Below, in pieces: positions 58,201 through 64,000 of a stretch of 64,000 nt of DNA. A program made the translations under genes and the position numbers. The notes below the pieces were generated by a model. It made no database searches, was not told the origin of the DNA, and saw only the letters and a program-made list of their open reading frames with translations. This DNA is from Spartobacteria bacterium. GTDB taxonomy: Bacteria; Verrucomicrobiota; Verrucomicrobiia; Chthoniobacterales; UBA10450. The stretch lies in assembly GCA_003167365.1 (NCBI GenBank), contig PMTM01000003.1:159645-223644 (forward strand). The letters are read 5' to 3'. How positions within the stretch are numbered: the stretch's first letter is position 1; each line of letters starts with the position of its first letter.

Positions 58201-59456
58201 GCGGTCGAGCTATCGTAGAATTCTGTTACGCCGCCATCTGCGTTGGCCGAGGCGCCATCGTTGTTGATGGTGGCGCTGCCCGCGGTCGAAGAGTCGTGGA
58301 AATTCGTCAAGCCGACGCCTGCGTTGCTGGCCGCGGCCGCGTTGTTGTTGATGGTGGCACTGCCCGCGGTCGAAGTATCAGAGAATGACGTTAAGCCGCC
58401 ACCTGCGCCGTTGACCGTGCCACCGCTGTCGTTAATGGTGGCACTACCCGCGGTCGAGGTGTTATTGAAATCCGTTTCGCCGCCGAGGGCGCCGCTGACC
58501 GTGCCACCGTTATTGGTAATGGTGGCACTGCCCGCGGTCGAGGTGTTGTTGAAATTCGTTTGGCCGCCGAATGCGCCGCTGACCGTGGCGCCGTTATTGT
58601 TGATGGTGGCGCTGCCCGCGGTCGAGGTGTCGGAGAATGTCGTGTAGCCGCGCCCTGTATCGCCGCCGGTGTAATCGCCGCTGCCGTTGGTGATGGTGGC
58701 ACTGCTCGCGGTCGAGGTGTTGTTGAAATATGTTTCACCGCCGTGTCCATTGACGTCCGCGGCGTTGTAGTTGCTGATGGTGGCACTGCCCGCGCTCGAG
58801 GTATCGTTAAAGGTGGTGGAACCCGCCGCTGCGTCATTGGACGTGGAGCCGTAGTTAGTGATGGCGGCGCTCCCCGCCATCGAACTGTCGTAGAATCTAG
58901 TTGCGCCTCCGAATGCGCCGCCGGCCGTGGCGCCGTTGTTGTTGATGGTGGCGCTGCCCGCGGTCGAGGTATCGAGGAATTGCAAAAGGCCACCGTTGGC
59001 GTTACTGACCGCGCCACCGTTGTTAGTGTAAACCGTGTTGCTGCCCGCGGTCGCGCTATTTTCAAATTCGATTGTTCCCGCGATTGAGACACCACTGGCT
59101 ATAGTAACAAAGTTCTGCGTTGTTCCTGAATTGTTGGTGACGCCAACGCCGCTAATCGTCAAGGTAAAGGTAGGAGAAGCGGAGATGGTGTAGGCGCTGG
59201 CCGTCGCATTAAAGGTAATGCCGTTGACTTCGGTGTTAGCGGAGAGAGAGACAGCTGCGTTATTCGTTAGGTCAAAAGTCGCCGTGTCACTCGGGCCGTT
59301 AGGCACTGTGGCCGGTGTCCAGTTCCCCGCTGTATTCCAATCGCCGCTGCCAGGACTCGCGTCCCACGTCGCGCTGCCGGCAAAAAGCGAGCCGGTGAAA
59401 AATGTGAACGCGGCGGCGAGAAATGCGGCGGCTATTTTCTGCGAAGAAAAATTCAT
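55290..59456 (-). CDS. giant autotransporter 1 (type Va secretion)
   Basis: 1,388 residues. The ATG at 59456 has AAGGGAG 8 bases upstream. A signal peptide (about 1-26, ending TGSLFAG) precedes SATWDASPGSGDWNTAGNW, a usual opening of these proteins. The passenger holds about 22 imperfect copies of a 25-27-residue unit built on TSTAGSATITNNGATVSGAF, predicted to be a beta-solenoid. A PATR-type autotransporter-associated repeat lies at about 830-865 (TKTGTGMLTLSGNNSYTGDT). A linker (LTPNQKSVAHNLD, near 990) leads to the autotransporter barrel at about 1,109-1,388, which ends GGFRIGF. Four cysteines lie in the linker and barrel, unusual for this fold. The barrel is nearly identical to that of autotransporter 2. 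It probably works as a surface adhesin or matrix protein. Confidence 0.93.
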   Translation of the reverse strand: MNFSSQKIAAAFLAAAFTFFTGSLFAGSATWDASPGSGDWNTAGNWTPATVPNGPSDTATFDLTNNAAVSLSANTEVNGITFNATASAYTISASPTFTLTISGVGVTNNSGTTQNFVTIASGVSIAGTIEFENSATAGSNTVYTNNGGAVSNANGGLLQFLDTSTAGSATINNNGATAGGAFGGATRFYDSSMAGSAAITNYGSTSNDAAAGSTTFNDTSSAGSATISNYNAADVNGHGGETYFNNTSTASSATITNGSGDYTGGDTGRGYTTFSDTSTAGSATINNNGATVSGAFGGQTNFNNTSTAGSATITNNGGTVSGALGGETDFNNTSTAGSATINDSGGTVNGAGGGLTSFSDTSTAGSATINNNAAAASNAGVGLTNFHDSSTAGSATINNDGASANADGGVTEFYDSSTAGSAAINNTGGTANGAQGGGTVFLGTSNAGSSTIDNNGGTFNGADGGDTEFFSTSSASSATINNNGATDSNATAGETDFLNSSTAGSATINNNAATVSGAHGGETDFSGTSTAGSATITNDGASSDVSAGSTTFFNSSTADSATITNNGGTDVLILGGNTLFKDTSTAGSAIIINNGGTVSGAFGGYTAFSDTSTAGSATITNNSATVSGEFGGETDFGSSSTAGSANITNNAGTVSSADPGSTLFINTSTAGSATITNKGATVSGAGGGDTIFDDTSTAGSATITNNGATVSGAFGGTTFFDDTSIAGSATLIANGGTAGGGGGGIFFESNSDGGTSRIEVFGNGEMDISFQTTGGVTIGSLEGSGNVFLGANQLTVGSNNASTIFSGVIQDGGIGGGTGGSLTKTGTGMLTLSGNNSYTGDTNIEGGVLAAGSLHALGTGSVFILNGGATLQTANGPRTFDVGGNYVQATGTLSLQIGGTNSGVNSDLMAVTGTANLNAGTPGFTILSLHRINNFMPLPGDMVTIITAGGGRINTFSLVNNDFPGLLQPHVIYDPNDVMVEFLLGSFNIGGLTPNQKSVAHNLDNAASDPAAAPLINFLVLEPLGSLPHDYDLIAPEELASIYEIGFSQAVVQNDNLQRRMDDIRAGSNGFCADGFVPQVSGKDYTKDSDGKGSLPDKSTRDVYTPAPDNRWGVFVTGTGDFVNVGNDDSNAPGYDITTGDVTVGADYRLCNNFAIGIDAGYSRSTADLVDDGRVDVDGGKVGAYATVFGKGLFGSKFYVDGAVGGGFNSYDTRRTGLQDEPVRGSTDGSEFNAMISYGSDWTFGCFNIGTWSSVQYTNVSIDQFTETGSLAPLIIQDQDENSFRATTGLHASYDIKAGHFIFRPELRAAYQHEYCDQAYQVDSQLASGAGTVFRVRGPDIGRDAALVGTGMSMQWNNRLSTYVYYDGVLGRNNYDNNAVSGGFRIGF

Positions 59457-59630
59457 GCTTGCGCTCCCTTTGGTTTGCTTCCTTTAAACTGAAGCGTTGT
59501 TACTTTGTAATATCCAGCCTGTCGAGTTGAATCTGGCAAAGCCAGATCCTCTTTTCCAAGACACGACGCTCTTTTTCTTTGCTGAACTCAGTCGCGCGCG
59601 CAAGGTGACGCGCCGGACGACCGCTCAAGA

Positions 59631-62600
59631 TTAGAAGCCGATACGGAATCCGCCGCTGACAGCGTTGTTGTCGTAATTGTTACGACCGAGGACGCCGTCG
59701 TAATAAACGTAAGTCGAGAGGCGGTTGTTCCACTGCATGCTCATGCCCGTGCCGACAAGCGCGGCGTCCCGACCGATGTTGGGTCCGCGGACGCGAAAGA
59801 CAGTACCCGCGCCAGAGGCGAGCTGTGAATCAATCTGGTAAGCGCTATCGCAGTACTCATGTTGGTAGCCCGCGCGCACTTCCGGCCGGAAGATGAAGTG
59901 ACCCGCTTTGATGTCGTAGGAAGCGTGAACACCGGTCGTTGTCCGGAATGAGTTCTCGTCCTGGTCCTCAATGATCAACGGCGCCAGCGAACCGGTTTCA
60001 GTGAACTGGTCGATGCTGACATTAGTGAATTGCACACTCGACCAAGTCCCGATGTTGAAGCAGCCGAAGGTCCAATCCGAGCCGTAGGAGATCATGGCGT
60101 TGAACTCACTGCCGTCAGTGCTGCCGCGTACGGGTTCATCCTGAAGACCCGTCCGGCGCGTGTCGTAACTGTTGAAGCCGCCGCCGACGGCGCCATCGAC
60201 ATAAAATTTGCTGCCGAAAAGTCCTTTACCAAACATCGTGGCGTAAGCTCCGACCTTCCCGCCATCGACATCCACTCGTCCGTCATCGACCAGGTCAGCG
60301 GTGCTGCGGGAATAACCGGCATCGATGCCGATGGCGAAGTTGTTACACAACCGGTAATCGGCGCCAACGGTGACGTCACCCGTAGTGATGTCGTAACCGG
60401 GGGCATTGGAATCGTCGTTGCCCACGTTAACGAAATCGCCCGTGCCGGTGACGAACACGCCCCAGCGATTGTCGGGGGCCGGCGTATAGACGTCGCGCGT
60501 GCTCTTGTCGGGGAGCGAACCTTTGCCGTCGGAGTCTTTACTGTAATCTTTCCCGCTCACTTGCGGCACGAAACCATCGGCACAAAAGCCGTTGGAGCCG
60601 GCGCGGATATCATCCATGCGCCGCTGCAAGTTATCGTTCTGCACGACGGCCTGCGAGAACCCAATCTCATATATAGAAGCAAGTTCTTCCGGCGCGATCA
60701 GATCGTAATCGTGCGGCAGACTGCCCAGCGGTTCCGTTTCCAAAAAGACGATCAAGCTGGCTGCGGCTGGGTCGTTGGCCGCACTATCAAGATTATGCGC
60801 AACGGATTTTTGATTCGGCGTCAGGCCGCCGACGTTAAATGAGCCCAACTGAAAGAGAATGTAGACATCGTTCGCCTCGTCATACTGCGGCACCGGCCGA
60901 AGCACTCCACTAAAAGTGCCCGTGACCGCGCTAAATGTTCCGCTGTGTCCGCCCGCATCGTTAATGATGGTCACGCGATCGCCGTTCATGGGCGTGAAGT
61001 TATTGAGCCGCAAGACTTGGAGAGTGCCATCCAGCGTGGCGCTGCCGCCAACAGAGAGGAGGTCGTGTTGCCCGGCGGCCAGAGCCGCGACCTCAATCCG
61101 TAAAGTGCCGACGTTATTTTGCGAATAATTGCCGTTGATGGTCAAAGTTCCCGGCGAATCACCGGGACTGACGATACCGCCACTAATGACATTGCCACCG
61201 ATCGTGCCCACACCGCCGAGCAGTCCATTCGGGTTGACGGTGGTGGAGCTGCTGGCAATCGAGCCATCCACGATCAAGGAACCAGCGTTGATGAAAGTAT
61301 CGCCTCCGTAAGTGTTCGTATTAGTCAAAACGATTGCCCCAGCGCCAATCTTCGACACTCCACCAGTGCCGCTGTAAACGCCGCTTAAAGTGGAAGTGAA
61401 TCCGTTGGAATCCAAAATGACGCCGCCAGTTTGAAGCGACCCGTTATTAGTCAACGTGGTGTCGGCAATTGTTTTGAGCTTGCCGCCGTCGTACTCAATC
61501 CCGAGCGGGTTGTTGACCGTTATCAGGGGATTTACGCCGATTTCCAACGTCCCCGTGGACAAGACAACCAGTCTGTTCGAATTGACAATCCCTCCATTGA
61601 GAACGCGCAGCACGCCAGTGCCATGTGGTCCAGTGCCGTCACCGCCGACGAAAAAGTTTCCGCCAAGCTGCAAGGTGGAGGCCCCGCCCGCGCCATTAAC
61701 GACGGCCAAACCAGTTGATCCATCCTCTTGAGCAATAAAGGCGTCGAAGCCGGTGAAGGTGCCACCAGTAAGGATGTTCAGGGTACCGTTCGAACCGGCA
61801 AGCACACCAATCGAGACACGATCTGATCCGGTCATATTGACAATGCCCCCATTCTGAATGGTCAGCGTGCCAGTGCCGGCCCGAGCAACGTCAAGCTCGT
61901 TAGCCAATCTCCAAGTTGAGCCCGCTCCATCCACTGTCACTGTCCCAGTGGAGGTCGCTTGCTCAGCGATTCTGGCAAAGGATCCGTTAACCGTAACGGT
62001 GCCGCCATTGGTGATGTTGAGCGTGCCGGTGCCAGACTCGCCGACAGCAAGACTGCCGCTATTGGTCCAAGTCGATAACGTGCCAGCTACCGACACCGTG
62101 CCAGTAGAACCAGATTGATTGCCGATTGTGCCATCGGTGTTTGAGACTAATGCTCCGTGAGTAATGTTGAGCGTACCGGTGCCGGACTCACCTACTGTTA
62201 AAGTGCCGCTGTTGGTCCACCCGGAGACAAAGATACCAGACTGGCCATCCACGGTCACTGTTCCCGTAGATCCAGTGGCGTTCCCAATAATGCCGTTCAC
62301 GTCTGAGACGCCAGCGCCATTAGTGACATTGAGCGTACCTGTACCCGAATCTCCAACCGTAAGATTACCGCTATTGGTCCACTGGGAAGGAGAAATCGTA
62401 GCGGTGCCGTCCACGGTCACTGTTCCCGTAGAACCAGACTCAGAGCCGATTATACCGTCGGTATTCGAGACTGCGCCACCATTCGTAATGTGAAGTGTGC
62501 CATCGCCGCCGTCGCCAATAGTGAGCGTGCCGCTGTTGGTCCAGGTCGAATTGGTTCCATCGACATTTACGATTCCGACCCCTCGGTCGGGGCTCACATG

Positions 62601-64000
62601 AACGCCAACGTAACCATCCGTATCCGAGACCGCGCCGCCATTCGTGATGTTAAGTGTACCCGTGCCTTTGCCGCCTACGTCAAGCTCGCCGCTGATCTTC
62701 CACGTCGATGTTGGCCCGTCCACAGTGACCATGGCGGTAGACTCGCCGCTGTAAGCGATGTCGCCGAAGTCGCTCGTAACCGCGCCGCCGTTTGTGATGC
62801 CAAGCGTGCCGTAGCCGAGGTAGAGCTGGCCGCTGACGGTCAAGGTTGAGCCGGTACCATCAACCGTCACCGTGCTGGCAGGGCCATTGCCAATGTATAG
62901 GTCAGCACTCGAAACCGCGCCGCCATTGGTGATGTTCAACGTGCCGGTGCCACTTTCGCCGACGGTCAGATCACCGCTGTTAGTCCACGTGGAAAGATCG
63001 CCGTCGACTGTCACCCGGCCGTTCGAGCCCGCGGAAAATCCGATTTCGCCGTCGGTGTCCGAAACCTTTGCGCCATCCTGAAAGTCAAGCGTTCCAATGC
63101 CGCCGTATCCGACGTAGAGCGCACCGGAATTGGTCCACGACGCTACGATACTGGCGATGGTGACCGCGCCGTTCGATCCCGCGTTGTATCCAATGTAACC
63201 AATCGTGTTCGAGACCACGCCGCCGTCGGTGATGTTCAGCGTGCCATTGCCGCTCAGACCCACTGTTAAGGTAGCGCTGTTTGTCCAGGTCGAGCCGACG
63301 CCGTCTACGCTTACCATCCCGGTCGAGCCTGCGGCGTTTCCAATCGTGCCATCCGTGTTCGAGACCGCGCCGCCGTTGGTAATGCCCAACGTGGCGTTAC
63401 CGGTATTTCCGACGTAGAGATAACCGTTGTTTGTCCAAATCGAGCCTGTACCATCGACTGTAACGGTGCCGCTGGCGCCAGCGCTGGTGCCGGTGCTAAT
63501 GATGCCATTGAGGTTTGAGACCTTGCCGCCGTTTGTGATGTGCACTGTGCCGCTGCCCTCCCCACCAACGAAAAGATTGTTACTATTCGTCCAGGTCGAA
63601 CCCAGGCCATCGACTGTCACCGTTCCAGTGGAACCGGCCGCGTTGGCAATGCTTGCAATGGAACCGACCGAAACTACGGCGCCATCGGTGATGTTGAGCG
63701 TGCCGGTGCCGGCGTTCGCCACGGTCAGGTCGCCACTCATTGTCCATTCAGACGAAAAAATAATGAAGCCACCGTCCACGGTTACTGTCCCATGGGATCC
63801 AGCCGCATTGCCAATAATTCCGTTGACGCTGCCAATCGACCCCGCGAGGGAGATTTGCATCGTTCCAGTTCCAGCATCGCCCACCGTGATATCTCCGCTG
63901 GCCGTAAGCGAACCGATAATAAGCGGTACAGATAGATTGCCGGAGTCACCGGCGTTGAGACCAAGAAAGACATTGTTGGCGGTGTCGCTCGAATTGATTG
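59631..64000 (-). CDS. giant autotransporter 2 with T5SS/PEP-CTERM-associated repeats (partial, 5' end outside window)
   Basis: At least 1,455 residues. The frame stays open to the window edge (INSSDTANNVFLGLNAGDSG is its first visible part), so the signal peptide lies beyond base 64000. The passenger holds about 16 copies of a 45-50-residue unit, GTLNITNGGAVSNTDG, then IGNAAGSTGTVTVDGxGSTW and TNSGxLTVGxSG. This is the pattern of the T5SS/PEP-CTERM-associated repeat (TIGR04393, recalled). A PATR-like strand follows (SKIGAGAIVLTNTNTYGGDT), then the linker LTPNQKSVAHNLD and a barrel ending GGFRIGF. From LIAPEELAS to the end only about 11 of some 355 residues differ from autotransporter 1. The passenger is unrelated to that of autotransporter 1. 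Confidence 0.93.
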   Translation of the reverse strand, partial: INSSDTANNVFLGLNAGDSGNLSVPLIIGSLTASGDITVGDAGTGTMQISLAGSIGSVNGIIGNAAGSHGTVTVDGGFIIFSSEWTMSGDLTVANAGTGTLNITDGAVVSVGSIASIANAAGSTGTVTVDGLGSTWTNSNNLFVGGEGSGTVHITNGGKVSNLNGIISTGTSAGASGTVTVDGTGSIWTNNGYLYVGNTGNATLGITNGGAVSNTDGTIGNAAGSTGMVSVDGVGSTWTNSATLTVGLSGNGTLNITDGGVVSNTIGYIGYNAGSNGAVTIASIVASWTNSGALYVGYGGIGTLDFQDGAKVSDTDGEIGFSAGSNGRVTVDGDLSTWTNSGDLTVGESGTGTLNITNGGAVSSADLYIGNGPASTVTVDGTGSTLTVSGQLYLGYGTLGITNGGAVTSDFGDIAYSGESTAMVTVDGPTSTWKISGELDVGGKGTGTLNITNGGAVSDTDGYVGVHVSPDRGVGIVNVDGTNSTWTNSGTLTIGDGGDGTLHITNGGAVSNTDGIIGSESGSTGTVTVDGTATISPSQWTNSGNLTVGDSGTGTLNVTNGAGVSDVNGIIGNATGSTGTVTVDGQSGIFVSGWTNSGTLTVGESGTGTLNITHGALVSNTDGTIGNQSGSTGTVSVAGTLSTWTNSGSLAVGESGTGTLNITNGGTVTVNGSFARIAEQATSTGTVTVDGAGSTWRLANELDVARAGTGTLTIQNGGIVNMTGSDRVSIGVLAGSNGTLNILTGGTFTGFDAFIAQEDGSTGLAVVNGAGGASTLQLGGNFFVGGDGTGPHGTGVLRVLNGGIVNSNRLVVLSTGTLEIGVNPLITVNNPLGIEYDGGKLKTIADTTLTNNGSLQTGGVILDSNGFTSTLSGVYSGTGGVSKIGAGAIVLTNTNTYGGDTFINAGSLIVDGSIASSSTTVNPNGLLGGVGTIGGNVISGGIVSPGDSPGTLTINGNYSQNNVGTLRIEVAALAAGQHDLLSVGGSATLDGTLQVLRLNNFTPMNGDRVTIINDAGGHSGTFSAVTGTFSGVLRPVPQYDEANDVYILFQLGSFNVGGLTPNQKSVAHNLDSAANDPAAASLIVFLETEPLGSLPHDYDLIAPEELASIYEIGFSQAVVQNDNLQRRMDDIRAGSNGFCADGFVPQVSGKDYSKDSDGKGSLPDKSTRDVYTPAPDNRWGVFVTGTGDFVNVGNDDSNAPGYDITTGDVTVGADYRLCNNFAIGIDAGYSRSTADLVDDGRVDVDGGKVGAYATMFGKGLFGSKFYVDGAVGGGFNSYDTRRTGLQDEPVRGSTDGSEFNAMISYGSDWTFGCFNIGTWSSVQFTNVSIDQFTETGSLAPLIIEDQDENSFRTTTGVHASYDIKAGHFIFRPEVRAGYQHEYCDSAYQIDSQLASGAGTVFRVRGPNIGRDAALVGTGMSMQWNNRLSTYVYYDGVLGRNNYDNNAVSGGFRIGF

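Noticed and set aside
55290-59456. CRISPR array suggested by the regular short repeats
   Set aside because: The repeats are in frame, encode a beta-solenoid passenger, vary in length and sequence, and there are no unique spacers or cas genes.
55300-64000. Many long plus-strand open frames opposite the autotransporter genes
   Set aside because: They mirror the repeat structure of the minus-strand genes, have Val/Pro/Leu-rich low-complexity translations and no start signals; the minus-strand proteins have signal peptides, repeats and barrels.

Overview
The window reads as a chromosomal segment of a diderm (Gram-negative) bacterium, most likely a soil-type Verrucomicrobiota (Chthoniobacterales/'Spartobacteria'-like). 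Signal-peptide beta-barrels and autotransporters show the outer membrane directly. The verrucomicrobial placement is an inference from the gene mix: an ECF sigma factor next to a Ser/Thr kinase-TPR protein, tandem TolB-like/TPR proteins, FecR-domain secreted proteins, T5SS/PEP-CTERM-type repeats, a DUF6249-like protein, and many small palindromic repeats. No rRNA, CRISPR array or origin was seen.

Layout. 1-4.8 kb: tail of a probable MscS/cyclic-nucleotide-binding protein, an ABC-F ATPase, a small secreted protein and a ClC channel. 4.94-6.92 kb: a complete IS1595-type insertion sequence with a perfect 8-bp target duplication and two passenger genes. 7.0-9.7 kb: tRNA-Arg(CCT), a polytopic membrane protein and an esterase. 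9.9-15.8 kb: three tandem TolB-like/TPR proteins, the third with a class III cyclase domain, plus two severed 5' ends of further paralogues. 15.8-18.5 kb: a receiver-only response regulator, an outer-membrane barrel and a glutathionyl-hydroquinone reductase. 18.6-25.4 kb: a secreted repeat protein divergent from an ECF sigma/Ser-Thr kinase pair. 25.4-30.5 kb: a marR-adaptor-RND permease efflux operon with a clear palindromic operator. 30.5-32 kb: a GT39-type glycosyltransferase. 32.1-38.7 kb: the nusA-infB-rbfA-nrnA-truB-ribF core operon. 38.7-40.5 kb: a four-gene operon with a second ECF sigma factor and its presumed membrane anti-sigma factor. 40.6-41.6 kb: tRNA-Gly(GCC) and a metallo-beta-lactamase-fold hydrolase. 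41.7-52.3 kb: a tightly packed five-gene operon of four FecR-domain secreted proteins (two of them giant) around one outer-membrane barrel. 52.4-55 kb: rnd and rho. 55.3-64 kb: two giant autotransporters with nearly identical barrels and unrelated passengers; the second runs off the window.

Best candidate for an undescribed system: the five-gene FecR/beta-barrel operon. It has no local sigma factor. Its FecR domains sit directly behind signal peptides, two of its proteins share a C-terminal module, and the barrel gene carries an (AG)8 tract near its 5' end. Also notable are small palindromic repeats inserted in frame in three conserved genes (ABC-F, glutathionyl-hydroquinone reductase, rho), the severed paralogue starts in the TolB/TPR array, and the passenger-carrying IS.

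All assignments come from reading the sequence and recalling protein families; no database search was run.
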